Shown piece after piece: positions 1-7,066 of a stretch of 22,656 bases of DNA; the stretch's first letter is position 1, and the number at the start of each line of letters is the position of its first letter. The DNA comes from a virus, in IMG/VR virus record IMGVR_UViG_3300020215_000143, positions 1-22,656 of that record, one strand, 5' to 3'. The position numbers and the translations under genes are program-made. Under the pieces are notes generated by a model. It ran no database searches and was not told the DNA's origin. It worked only from the letters and a program-made list of their open reading frames with translations.

Positions 1-465
1 TCCGAGGAAAATAGAAGCCGCGGCTTATCCGTCGCCGCTACAGCGGAGATCCCGCGGCCTCCCCAGGGCGTGAACGCCTGGCAGCGCGCCCGGTTCTGGC
101 AGCAGATCCAGGAGTGGTTTGGAGAGTGGTGGGAGGGGGAGGAGCCCGACTTCATCCTGACGTTTTCGGCGCCGATCCTTGGCGAAGCGGGCGACGCCGA
201 GTTCTGCGCTGTTGTCGAGCACGAGCTCTACCACTGCGGCCAGAAGGAGGAGGAAGGCGAGCCGCTCTTCCACCGCGAGACCGGCCGGCCACTCTGGTGC
301 TTGAAGCCTCATGACGTTGAGGAGTTCGTCGGCGTCACGGAGCGCTACGGGGCCGGAGTGTCCCGCAACGTGTCCCGGATGGTCGAGGCGGGGAGGAGGA
401 CTCCGACGGTCGCTCCGGCCCGGCTGGCGCTGGCGTGTGGGCTCTGTCTCGGGAAGGCGGCGTGA
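1..465 (+). CDS. Putative phage metallopeptidase (5'-truncated)
   Basis: The reading frame is open from base 1, so the gene begins upstream of the window; a GTG at 70 is an internal candidate start but I prefer a truncated gene. The visible protein has a zincin motif HELYH (bases 220-234), where the two His bind zinc and Glu is catalytic. It is followed about 25 residues later by HDVEEF, which matches the conserved C-terminal His-Asp...Glu block of the small phage metallopeptidase family (PhageMetallopep). The fold is a compact single domain with no signal peptide or membrane segment in view. Its last codons (GGGAAGG) supply the ribosome binding site for the next gene, which starts inside its TGA. 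Its role in phage biology is not established; it often lies near terminase genes. The family call is fairly sure; the substrate is unknown. Confidence 0.8.
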   Translation, partial: SEENRSRGLSVAATAEIPRPPQGVNAWQRARFWQQIQEWFGEWWEGEEPDFILTFSAPILGEAGDAEFCAVVEHELYHCGQKEEEGEPLFHRETGRPLWCLKPHDVEEFVGVTERYGAGVSRNVSRMVEAGRRTPTVAPARLALACGLCLGKAA

Positions 466-665
466 TGGACAAGCCTGCTCTTCCAATCCAGCGACGCACC
501 GACGGCTGGCCTCTCTGCCCGTCGTGCGGTGGGGACGAGCTGTGGTCGGCGCGCCCACTCTCTGTCCCGCTACAAGGGCATGCCTGGACTCCGGGCCTAT
601 CCTGCTACCGGTGCGAGTGGACCAGCGACGGGTTGGTCCCTCCTCCTCCAGGAAAGGCGGCATAG
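465..665 (+). CDS. Small zinc-ribbon protein, 66 aa
   Basis: I chose the ATG at 465 because it overlaps the upstream stop (TGATG) and has GGGAAGG 7 bases before it; a GTG at 435 would add ten residues but has no better signal. The protein has two cysteine pairs: CPSC with a following GG about a third of the way in, and CYRCEW about 30 residues later. This is a four-Cys zinc-ribbon pattern. It is short and ends in a proline run. I do not recognise a specific family. Small zinc ribbons next to terminase genes are common in phages and may bind DNA or a partner protein, but no function can be assigned. The tight coupling to the metallopeptidase gene suggests they are made together. Confidence 0.7.
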   Translation: MDKPALPIQRRTDGWPLCPSCGGDELWSARPLSVPLQGHAWTPGLSCYRCEWTSDGLVPPPPGKAA

Positions 666-698
666 GCCTTTACCCGGCCTTGACGAGAACGCGAAACC

Positions 699-1154
699 AT
701 GGCCCGCCTCGAAGAAGCTCACAAGACCTACGTGGTGCAGCAGCTCGCCTGCTTCCGCTCCCCCTCAGAGGTGTGCGACCTCGTAAAGGAGGAATTCGGC
801 ATCGAGATCGACCGCCAGCAGGTGCGGAACTACAACCCCCTCCAGGTGGAAGTGGCCGCCAAATGGCAGGCCCTGTTCGATGCAACCCGGAAGAAGTTCC
901 TGGAGACCCAGGCGGAGATCGGGATCGCCCAGCAGAGCTACCGTCTCCAGGAGTTACAGGAGTGGTACTGGTGGGCGAAGCGGAAGAAGAACGCGGGACT
1001 GGCACGGGAGATCCTTGAGCAGGCCGCCAAGGAATCGGGCGGCGGTTTTACTAACCGCAGGGAATTGACCGGCAAGGACGGCAAGGAGCTGCCTGCCCCC
1101 ACCGTGAACGTGATCATCGACGATGGATCTACGACTTCACCCAAGGCAGGGTGA
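699..1154 (+). CDS. Terminase small subunit, DUF2280 family, 151 aa
   Basis: This is the DNA-recognition subunit of the packaging motor. The N-terminus (about residues 8-45) matches the helix-turn-helix-like part of DUF2280 proteins: an alternation ending in VKEEFGIEIDRQQVRNY. The middle (about 50-115) carries the family's conserved segments, including WQALFDATRKKFLE and an Ile-Ala-...-Leu-Gln helical region. The C-terminal block FTNRRELTGKDG (about 122-133) is a hallmark of the family. The length is normal for DUF2280. It overlaps the large terminase start by 32 bases, the usual arrangement of a small/large pair. The ribosome binding site is weak. Family and role are inferred from motif recall plus position, with high confidence. 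Confidence 0.9.
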   Translation: MARLEEAHKTYVVQQLACFRSPSEVCDLVKEEFGIEIDRQQVRNYNPLQVEVAAKWQALFDATRKKFLETQAEIGIAQQSYRLQELQEWYWWAKRKKNAGLAREILEQAAKESGGGFTNRRELTGKDGKELPAPTVNVIIDDGSTTSPKAG

Positions 1155-2538
1155 CGCGCTTCTCTCCCGAGGCACCGAGGTGCTCTACGGGGGAGCGGCC
1201 GGCGGTGGCAAGTCGCACCTGAAGCGAGTGGCCGCCATCGTCTGGGCGCTCGAGGTCCCGGGCCTTCAGATCTACCTCTTCCGGCGGACCTATCCCGAGC
1301 TGCTCAAGAACCACATGGAGGGGCCGAGCGGCTTCCCGGTCCTGCTGAAGGAACTGATCGAGACCGGATGGGCCCGGATCAACTGGTCCGATCTGGTGAT
1401 CAGCTTCAAATCGGGTTCGAAGATCTTCCTCTGTCACTGCCAGTACCCGAAGGACGTGTACAAGTACCAGGGTGCCGAGATGCACGTCCTGATGATCGAC
1501 GAGCTGACCCACTGGCCTCGGGAGATGTACGCCTTCCTTCGGTCGCGCGTGAGGATGGCGGGCCTGACTGTGCCGGAGAAGTACGAGGGCCTGTTCCCCA
1601 GGATCCTCAACGGCTCGAATCCGGGAGGGATCGGGCACAACTGGGTCAAGGCGGCTTGGATTGACCCTCAGCCGGCGCTCTCCGTCTGGCGAGCGGCTCG
1701 TGAGGACGGAGGGATGCTGCGCCAGTACATCCCGGCCCGGCTCGCTGACAACCCCTCGATTCACGACCCGGAGCAGTACAAGGCCCAACTCGCCGGTCTC
1801 GGGAATCCAGCTCTTGTTCGCGCCATGGAGGACGGAGACTGGAACATCGTGGCCGGCGGGATGTTCGACGACCTGTGGCGTCCCGAGGTCCACGTGGTAG
1901 AGCCGTTCGAGATCCCGCGTTCCTGGCGGATCGACCGTTCCCTTGATTGGGGTTCTTCGAAGCCCTTCTCCGCGGGGTGGTGGGCTGAGTCAGACGGAAC
2001 CGAGGCGACGCTGCGGGACGGCTCTCGCCGTTCCTGGTCTCGCGGCACCTTGTTCCAGATCATGGAGCACTACGGCTGGAATGGGCAGCCGAACGAGGGA
2101 TGCCGAAAGCTCGCCTCTGAGGTGGCGCGGGAAGTGGTAGCTATGGAGAAGGAGATGCCCTGGGGCTCCCGCGTCCGACCGGGGCCTGCCGACAATGCCA
2201 TCTTCGACGAGACGGATGGTGTGTGCATTGCCCGAGACTTCTCCCGCCACGGAGTGACCTGGACCCGTTCGGAAAAGAGCCCTGGCTCGCGGAAGGTGGG
2301 CGCCGAGAAGATCCGGGGCCGTCTGAAAGCAAGCCTCAAGGGGCCCATAGAAGAGCCGGGGCTGTTCGTATTCCAGGGCTGCCGGCACAGCATTCGTACC
2401 ATCCCGACTCTCCCTCGGGACGATCGGGACCAGGATGACGTGAACTCTGACGCTGAAGACCACGCCTACGACATGTGGCGCTACCGAATCGTCTCTGGCG
2501 GAGCCTCTGCGGGCTCCTCCTCTCTCCCTTGGGGCTAA
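1123..2538 (+). CDS. Terminase large subunit (packaging ATPase and nuclease), 471 aa
   Basis: This protein powers DNA translocation into the prohead and cuts the concatemer. The ATPase half shows a Walker A P-loop GGAAGGGKS (residues 23-31), a Walker B stretch VLMIDE (122-127; Asp126, Glu127) and an SNPGG coupling motif (165-169). The C-terminal RNase H-like nuclease half has acidic residues in the expected places: LDWG (Asp275), PADN (Asp357) and DHAYDMWRY (Asp446, Asp450). All key motifs are present and the length is typical, so it looks intact. It starts inside the small-terminase gene and is followed 12 bases later by the portal gene. The last ten residues are Gly/Ser-rich. Confidence 0.96.
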   Translation: MDLRLHPRQGDALLSRGTEVLYGGAAGGGKSHLKRVAAIVWALEVPGLQIYLFRRTYPELLKNHMEGPSGFPVLLKELIETGWARINWSDLVISFKSGSKIFLCHCQYPKDVYKYQGAEMHVLMIDELTHWPREMYAFLRSRVRMAGLTVPEKYEGLFPRILNGSNPGGIGHNWVKAAWIDPQPALSVWRAAREDGGMLRQYIPARLADNPSIHDPEQYKAQLAGLGNPALVRAMEDGDWNIVAGGMFDDLWRPEVHVVEPFEIPRSWRIDRSLDWGSSKPFSAGWWAESDGTEATLRDGSRRSWSRGTLFQIMEHYGWNGQPNEGCRKLASEVAREVVAMEKEMPWGSRVRPGPADNAIFDETDGVCIARDFSRHGVTWTRSEKSPGSRKVGAEKIRGRLKASLKGPIEEPGLFVFQGCRHSIRTIPTLPRDDRDQDDVNSDAEDHAYDMWRYRIVSGGASAGSSSLPWG

Positions 2539-2550
2539 AGGAGCACCAGG

Positions 2551-4254
2551 ATGACCACCACGACGCGGCATACTGTGAGCACACCTTCGGCGGCGTATGA
2601 CGCAGCCGAGAAGGAGAGGAAGCGGACGCGGTTGATCCTTGGAGGAACGGAAGCGCTGCGCCAGGAAGCTAGAGAGGGCGAGGGCGAGTGCAACGTTTTG
2701 CCTCGGGAGGTGGGAGAAACTCCTGACGAGTATAGCGTCCGGAAGGGGCGTACCTACCTGCGCAACTTCCTGAAGTCGGCCATCAAGGACCACGCCGCCC
2801 GGGTCTTCAAGAACCCTCCGCAACTCGGCGACGACGTTCCCGAGCTGATCCGAGGGAGTGAGAAGGTACCCGGCTGGCTGGAGAACTTCGACTTCCACGG
2901 CAACCACATGGACATGTGGGGGCGCTCGGTCTGGGAGACCGGAGAGGCGTTCGGGATTACCTATGTCCTGGTCGATAAGGCGCCCAGGCCACAGGACGAG
3001 GTGGTCAAGGCGGACGAGAAGCGGAACAAGCGCCGGCCCTATGCCGTCCACCTGGATCCAGAGTGCGTGATCGAGGTCTCGCCCCGGTTCGTCCACGGCG
3101 TGCCGAGGATCAACCGCCTGCGGTGGAAGCGGACGTACATTGAGAAGAAGTCGCGCTGGGACCCGGGCACCGAGAAGGAAGAGATCCGGGTCTACTACGA
3201 CGGTCTCGCAGAGGGGGAGAAGACCTTCCCGGCCGATCACTCCGCGCGGGCCTTGTACGAGGAACAGGAGCGAGCGGTCCCGGCCGAGATTCCAGCAGGC
3301 AGCATCGAACGCTGCGCCAGGTTCGAGGTCTACGAGGTGGTCAAGGACGCCAATGGGAAGAAGCAGGAGATCCTCCGGCCCGGTGAGGAGGGCTCCGGCT
3401 TCATGAAGCCCCTCACTCAGATCCCTCTGGTGCCGTTCTACTTCAATCGAACCGGGTGGATGGATGGGCGGCCTTGCCATCCCGAGCTTGAAGAGGCGAC
3501 TCTGGAGTACTTCCAGCTCCGGTCAGACCACAAGAACAGCGCCCACAAGGTGAGCCCGCCCGTGATCCATCGCTCCGGCTGGTCTCCTGATGAGGAAGCC
3601 GGGCCACAAAGGCAAGGCCAGATCGGCGCAGGCCGCTACTTCTGGTCCAGCAAGCCCGAGGCCGACATGAAGTACGTCGAGCACACCGGTTCCTCCCTCA
3701 AGGTGGTGGCGGAGATCCTCGACGACATCGCCAAGCGGGCCGATGAACTGAGCCTTCGACCCCTCATGAAGCAGACGGGCGACGTCGTCGCGACTGACAG
3801 CGCGCTCCGCACTTCGCAGGCCAACTCCGAGATCGAAGGTTGGCTGATCCACTATCGGGACGCACTGGAGAGGATCCTGGAGTTCATGATGCTCTGGGAG
3901 GGAGGGAAGGAGGGAGACGGCGGCTCCGTGGTGGTGAACAAGGAGGGCCTCACGCTATTGCCTGGCGGAAGCTTCCAGGAGGTGCGGGAGCTGCGCAAGG
4001 CTAGCGAGATCTCCCGAAAGACCGTCCTCAAGGAGGCAAAGCGCTACGGCATCCTCCATCCGGATACCGACGTGGACGAGGAGATCCGGGAACTCGAGCA
4101 GGAGACCCCTAAGTACGGAGCCCTGGACCTGGAAGATGCCCTGGCAGCCCTGGAGGCGCGGATCAAGGCCCTGGAGGGCGGGAAGGGGCAAGAGAAGGCG
4201 GAGGAGCCCACCGTCGACGGCGAGGGCGAGCGGGATGAGGACGTGGCGGCGTAA
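2551..4254 (+). CDS. Portal protein, DUF4055 family, 567 aa
   Basis: The portal forms the ring at the head vertex through which DNA enters and leaves and on which the neck is built. The ATG at 2551 has a strong AAAGGAG ribosome binding site upstream. The sequence matches DUF4055 portal-like proteins: an N-terminal helical region rich in charged residues, a central IPLVPFYFNRTGWMDGRP block (around residues 290-310) and the following LRSDHKNSAHK helix. The C-terminal 100 residues are very acidic and probably disordered. It lies directly after the large terminase and before the minor head protein gene, the standard place for a portal. Confidence in the portal role rests on family plus synteny. 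Confidence 0.88.
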   Translation: MTTTTRHTVSTPSAAYDAAEKERKRTRLILGGTEALRQEAREGEGECNVLPREVGETPDEYSVRKGRTYLRNFLKSAIKDHAARVFKNPPQLGDDVPELIRGSEKVPGWLENFDFHGNHMDMWGRSVWETGEAFGITYVLVDKAPRPQDEVVKADEKRNKRRPYAVHLDPECVIEVSPRFVHGVPRINRLRWKRTYIEKKSRWDPGTEKEEIRVYYDGLAEGEKTFPADHSARALYEEQERAVPAEIPAGSIERCARFEVYEVVKDANGKKQEILRPGEEGSGFMKPLTQIPLVPFYFNRTGWMDGRPCHPELEEATLEYFQLRSDHKNSAHKVSPPVIHRSGWSPDEEAGPQRQGQIGAGRYFWSSKPEADMKYVEHTGSSLKVVAEILDDIAKRADELSLRPLMKQTGDVVATDSALRTSQANSEIEGWLIHYRDALERILEFMMLWEGGKEGDGGSVVVNKEGLTLLPGGSFQEVRELRKASEISRKTVLKEAKRYGILHPDTDVDEEIRELEQETPKYGALDLEDALAALEARIKALEGGKGQEKAEEPTVDGEGERDEDVAA

Positions 4255-4284
4255 GCACGAACCACCCTTCGAGACTCGTTAGGG

Positions 4285-4290
4285 TAGAAT
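4285..4290 (+). promoter_or_regulatory. Possible -10 box for leaderless transcription of the 4297 gene
   Basis: TAGAAT ends six bases before the ATG at 4297, which would place the transcription start at or next to the start codon. No good -35 hexamer is visible 16-18 bases upstream and no strong Shine-Dalgarno sequence precedes the ATG (only AGGG, 12 bases away). This is the spacing expected of a leaderless mRNA promoter, but a chance match cannot be excluded. Confidence 0.3.
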
Positions 4291-4296
4291 TGTTGT

Positions 4297-4578
4297 ATGG
4301 CAAGAAAGATAAAGACGGACGTTGTCCTCACGCCGGCGGCTAGGGAGGTCTTCGCGTCGGAACCCCTGGGCTTGGGCTTGAAAGACCGCAGGTACTTCAA
4401 CTGCGACAATGTGGAGCAGCGAGGCAGTTTCTTGGAATTGGAGGTGAGTTATCCATTCACTTTCTCCGAGAAGGAGGAGTTGGTTTCCTTCCGGATATCT
4501 ATCCCTCTCCACTTCGTACTGTACACAATTACTGCGGACGACGAGACCAAGAGGCAGATGGGGTTCGTTGGAGACTGA
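4297..4578 (+). CDS. Uncharacterised small protein, 93 aa (possible moron)
   Basis: I do not recognise a family. The protein has a basic N-terminus (MARKIKTD), a central beta-rich part with alternating hydrophobic residues, and an ISIPLHFVLYTI strand near residue 70. It has no signal peptide or membrane helix. The gene sits between portal and minor head protein genes, where nothing is required for head assembly. By eye its base composition is less G+C-rich than its neighbours, and a possible promoter lies immediately upstream. Those features suggest an acquired accessory gene (moron) transcribed in the same direction as the structural operon. It could instead be an unassigned small structural protein. 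The next gene starts 11 bases after its stop. Confidence 0.65.
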   Translation: MARKIKTDVVLTPAAREVFASEPLGLGLKDRRYFNCDNVEQRGSFLELEVSYPFTFSEKEELVSFRISIPLHFVLYTITADDETKRQMGFVGD

Positions 4579-4589
4579 CGCGAACGAAA

Positions 4590-4937
4590 ATGCCCGTCCC
4601 TCCCGACCTCCACCGCATGCTCGTCGCCGCCCTCTTGGGCGCGGGAGCGATCCGGACGTCTGACGACCTGGAGGACGAGATCGCCGGCAAGGCGGGCACC
4701 ACTACCTGGACCGCCCTGGTGGAGGACTTCGCCTCGCTGCACGCCGGGAGCCCGAGGAGCCCTCGCGTGGTTGGCGCCTTCTTCCGGGTGCTGATCCGGG
4801 AGGGATACCTCACAGCCGAGGCGCTACTCCCTCCTGCGGCCTACACCGGCCCTCCCGACGGCGAAGAGCTGACCTCCCTGGAGCGGCGGTTCAAGACGAA
4901 GGCCAGCATGCGGGTGGTGAAAGGAGAGAAGGGATGA
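4590..4937 (+). CDS. Uncharacterised phage protein, 115 aa
   Basis: This is an unrecognised soluble protein, mostly helical by eye, with a hydrophobic N-terminal helix (residues 8-20, LHRMLVAALLGAGAIR) that looks amphipathic rather than membrane-spanning. A winged-helix-like rhythm is possible (an ...FFRVLIREGYLTAEAL... stretch around residues 64-80), but I cannot confirm it. The C-terminus is basic. Its stop overlaps the start of the next small gene by four bases (ATGA), and the two are probably co-translated. No clear ribosome binding site precedes the ATG at 4590. Position within the head operon suggests a minor or accessory head function, which is inference only. Confidence 0.65.
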   Translation: MPVPPDLHRMLVAALLGAGAIRTSDDLEDEIAGKAGTTTWTALVEDFASLHAGSPRSPRVVGAFFRVLIREGYLTAEALLPPAAYTGPPDGEELTSLERRFKTKASMRVVKGEKG

Positions 4938-5080
4938 AAGAGGCGCCTCCCGATTGGACCCCCTTCCAGAAGGATCTCCTGCAGGTCATTGAGCGGGCCC
5001 TCGCGGAGAGAGCCGTCCGAGAGGCTGCAGTCCAGGCCAAGGATCGTGACTTCCTCCGCTCCCTCGGCATCCAGCCCTAG
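4934..5080 (+). CDS. Small protein, 48 aa
   Basis: A short gene with a good ribosome binding site (AAGGAG at 4921-4926) seven bases before its ATG, which overlaps the preceding TGA (ATGA). The product is helical and charged, from MKEAPPDWTPFQKDLL to a C-terminal LRSLGIQP, with an Ala/Arg/Glu-rich middle helix. It ends in TAG at 5078-5080, only four bases before the ATG of the minor head protein. That gene has no Shine-Dalgarno of its own, so translation of this 48-aa frame may couple to it. No family is recognised. The gene is supported by start signals and packing on both sides, not by homology. Confidence 0.65.
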   Translation: MKEAPPDWTPFQKDLLQVIERALAERAVREAAVQAKDRDFLRSLGIQP

Positions 5081-5084
5081 CCCC

Positions 5085-6245
5085 ATGTCCTCCAACGACA
5101 ACATCCGGGACGGCACCTTCACCCACGAGGTGGGTCTGCGCCGTCTCGGCGCCCGCTTGGTGCGCGACTTGGTCAAGGTGCTCAACGAGGCCGACCGGGA
5201 GCTGCTCGCCAAGATCGAAGTTCGGCTGCGGGAGATCGAGACCAGGGGCTTCGACCGGGGGCCGTTCACCACGGCTCGGCTGGAGGCCCTCATGCACGAG
5301 CTACGGGGCGTCAACGCGGAGGCGTACAACCGGCTGGGGCTGTTCCTCCGGAAGGAGCTGCGGAACTTGGCTGAGTACGAGGTCGAGTTCCAGGCGCAGC
5401 TCGTGGCGGACTCCGTAGGTGGGGATCTCCGCTTCGCTGCCCAGGCCGGCATCCAAGCCAGCCGCGGCGCCCTGGAGGTCTCTTTGGTTCGCCCCTCCAT
5501 CGAGCAGCTTGTCTCCCTCATCGAGGCGAAGCCCCTCGCCGACGGTCGCCCGATCGCGCGCTGGGCCCGGGATCTCTCGGCCGGCAAGCTGGACCTGTTC
5601 GAGCGTTCGATCCAGCAGGGCATGCTTCAGGGGGAGAACCTCCGGGACATCATGAAGCGGTTCAAGGGCAGCCCGGGAAGCCCTGGCTTGGTGGAGATCC
5701 CGAAGCGCCACTTGGAAACCTGGGCGCTCACTGCGATGCACCACACGGCGAACGAGGCCCGGGACCAGTTCTACGACAAGAACCGGGACGTGGTGAAGGC
5801 CCTAGTGATCGTCGCCACCTTGGACGACCGCACCTGCGAGCAGTGCGTACCCAGGGACGGGAAGCGCTACACCCTGGACCACAAGCCGATCGGCCATGCC
5901 ATCCCGTGGGGAGCAGGGCCAGGCCGTTACCATCCTCGGGACCGGTGCACCTCGCGTCCCGAGCTGAAATCCTGGCGCGAGCTCGGGATCAACCTCAAGG
6001 AGGCGCCGGCCGGCACACGGGAGTCCATGGACGGGGCCGTCTCGGCCTCCCTCTCTGCCGAGGAGTGGCTCCGGAAGCATCCGGAGAGGGCCGTGAAGCT
6101 CTACGGGAAGGAGCGGGCTACGCTGTTCTTGGAGGGCGGCGTCTCGGCCGAGGATCTGGTCAAGAAGGACGGGACTCTGTGGACTCTCTCGGACCTTCGG
6201 GAGCGAGAGAAGGGGGCGTATCGGAAGGCTGGGCTGGCGGCGTAG
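5085..6245 (+). CDS. Minor head morphogenesis protein, Mu gpF / SPP1 gp7-like, 386 aa
   Basis: This family of minor head proteins associates with the portal during prohead assembly and may be ejected with DNA. I chose the ATG at 5085 (MSSNDN) over an upstream TTG at 4989, whose extra 32 residues are low-complexity overlap with the preceding gene. The N-terminal 200 residues are helical. The conserved domain, about residues 220-300, includes WALTAMHHTANEAR, then TLDDRTCEQC (Cys251, Cys254) and GRYHPRDRC (His283, Cys288). This gives the Cys/His pattern of the phage Mu protein F domain. The C-terminus has an EEWL...LSDLRERE segment also common in these proteins. It follows the portal gene after three small genes, normal for this family. 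Confidence 0.9.
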   Translation: MSSNDNIRDGTFTHEVGLRRLGARLVRDLVKVLNEADRELLAKIEVRLREIETRGFDRGPFTTARLEALMHELRGVNAEAYNRLGLFLRKELRNLAEYEVEFQAQLVADSVGGDLRFAAQAGIQASRGALEVSLVRPSIEQLVSLIEAKPLADGRPIARWARDLSAGKLDLFERSIQQGMLQGENLRDIMKRFKGSPGSPGLVEIPKRHLETWALTAMHHTANEARDQFYDKNRDVVKALVIVATLDDRTCEQCVPRDGKRYTLDHKPIGHAIPWGAGPGRYHPRDRCTSRPELKSWRELGINLKEAPAGTRESMDGAVSASLSAEEWLRKHPERAVKLYGKERATLFLEGGVSAEDLVKKDGTLWTLSDLREREKGAYRKAGLAA

Positions 6246-6247
6246 AA

Positions 6248-6274
6248 CGGGCGGCCCCGTGACGAGACCGCCCG
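6248..6274. terminator. Hairpin between convergent genes (possible bidirectional terminator)
   Basis: A perfect 7-bp G+C stem (CGGGCGG / CCGCCCG) with a 13-base loop lies between the stop of the plus-strand minor head gene (6245) and the stop of the minus-strand gene at 6305. No clear T-run follows on either strand, so termination efficiency is uncertain. Position between two convergent stops is the main support. Confidence 0.4.
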
Positions 6275-6304
6275 CGTTCACACTGTGAGGGTTAACCTGT
6301 AGGT

Positions 6305-6520
6305 CTAGATCGGACGCCAGTACCTCACGTCCGCTTCCTTGATCGGGCTACCATCCTCCGCCTCCCAGCCTGATGGCGCACGCTGGCCGCGAGCGGAGGG
6401 AATCGCGGACAGTTCTTCACTCTCGTTGATGAAGGTCGCGAGATCGACCAGTTCACCTTCAGGCGCAGTGTCCAGGGTTCTCCAGCCGTGCAACTCCGAG
6501 ATAAGGCTTCGTTCGACCAT
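6305..6520 (-). CDS. DUF551-like small protein, 71 aa
   Basis: The ATG at 6520 has a strong GGGAGGA ribosome binding site seven bases upstream; longer versions starting at 6583 or 6585 lack one. The protein has the signature of the small phage DUF551-type family: an early W-R-T-L-D-T-A-P segment (residues 14-21), a variable middle, then GWEAEDGSPI and a terminal VRYWRPI. These correspond to the usual WxxIDTAP...GW...ITHWxPLP layout, although the terminal LP is lost. The biochemical function of DUF551 is not known. The gene has its own sigma70-like promoter and lies convergent to the head operon, a moron-like arrangement. A second DUF551-like gene lies about 550 bases away on the same strand. 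Confidence 0.65.
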   Translation of the reverse strand: MVERSLISELHGWRTLDTAPEGELVDLATFINESEELSAIPSARGQRAPSGWEAEDGSPIKEADVRYWRPI

Positions 6521-6571
6521 TGGTGATCCTCCCAAGGACTGGGCGGAGCTTGATCGCTCCACCGCAAAGGA

Positions 6572-6600
6572 AGGATACACCACATTTAATGTTTTATCAA
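6572..6600 (-). promoter_or_regulatory. Sigma70-like promoter for the 6305-6520 gene
   Basis: On the minus strand, TTGATA (6600-6595, five of six consensus -35 bases) and TATCCT (6577-6572, four of six -10 bases) are separated by exactly 17 bases. The segment is A+T-rich in an otherwise G+C-rich region. Transcription would start near 6565 and run into the DUF551-like gene after about 45 bases of leader. Confidence 0.6.
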
Positions 6601-6603
6601 ATT

Positions 6604-6624
6604 GGGATGCCTGGGAAGCACCCC
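6604..6624 (-). terminator. Weak stem-loop after the gp10-like gene
   Basis: Reading the minus strand, GGGGTGC and GCATCCC form a 7-bp stem with one mismatch around a 7-base loop, followed by AATTTG. It lies about 30 bases past the stop of the antiparallel operon and just before the next promoter. The T-tract is short, so this is a tentative terminator. Confidence 0.35.
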
Positions 6625-6653
6625 TAGGTTGCGTGCGGAGGTACCTGCTGCCT

Positions 6654-7064
6654 TTAGGCCGCGTCCAGCATCTGAAGCCCCTCGGACAATGCCAGCTCGA
6701 TGAACTTGGCCGGCGCCCGCTTCGAGTGCCCGTCGTTCAGCTTGAGGATGTACACCACGTTGTTCGTGATGTACACGGTGTCTCCGAACTTCAGCTCGTT
6801 CAGGGCCGCGATGGCGCCAGGTAGCAGGTCCCCCGCAGTGCCGTACTTCTCGGCTCCTTCCGGAGGCTGGAAAGCCGAAGCCTGGCGCACGCTGACCGCC
6901 CAGCCGTTCTGAGCCCGGCCGGTGTCCCTGGGAGTCAACACCACGACACGCCCATGGATGTCCAGCGCCAGCTTCCGGAAGATCAGGACGTACAGCTCCT
7001 CCGTCATGCCCTTGTGCATGGCGTCGAGCTGGGCGAAAAAGGCGCTGAGGTCTACGAAGGCCAC
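6654..7064 (-). CDS. HK97 gp10-like tail completion/neck protein, 136 aa
   Basis: Proteins of this family sit at the head-tail junction and complete the tail end. The recognisable core is TPRDTGRAQNGW (about residues 42-53), followed by a VYITNNVVYI strand pair and the LNDGHSKRAPAKFIE segment near the C-terminus; DTGR...N and GHSK.AP are hallmarks of HK97 gp10-like proteins. I chose GTG at 7064 because the family's usual N-terminus begins near here and because it is two bases after the TAA (7067-7069) that would end the intact upstream DUF551 gene. ATG at 7130 or GTG at 7196 would give longer forms whose extra residues overlap that gene. No strong ribosome binding site is visible. The strand, opposite to all other virion genes except the neighbouring neck gene, is unusual. 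Confidence 0.78.
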   Translation of the reverse strand: MAFVDLSAFFAQLDAMHKGMTEELYVLIFRKLALDIHGRVVVLTPRDTGRAQNGWAVSVRQASAFQPPEGAEKYGTAGDLLPGAIAALNELKFGDTVYITNNVVYILKLNDGHSKRAPAKFIELALSEGLQMLDAA

Positions 7065-7066
7065 TT

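Noticed and set aside
1990-3480. A 496-codon open frame on the minus strand opposite the terminase and portal genes.
   Set aside because: It lies over two well-recognised plus-strand genes, has biased composition typical of antisense frames in G+C-rich DNA, and shows no domain.
4989-5084. A longer minor head protein starting at TTG 4989.
   Set aside because: The extra residues are Ser/Pro/Arg low-complexity overlap with the 48-aa gene, and the ATG at 5085 fits the family better.
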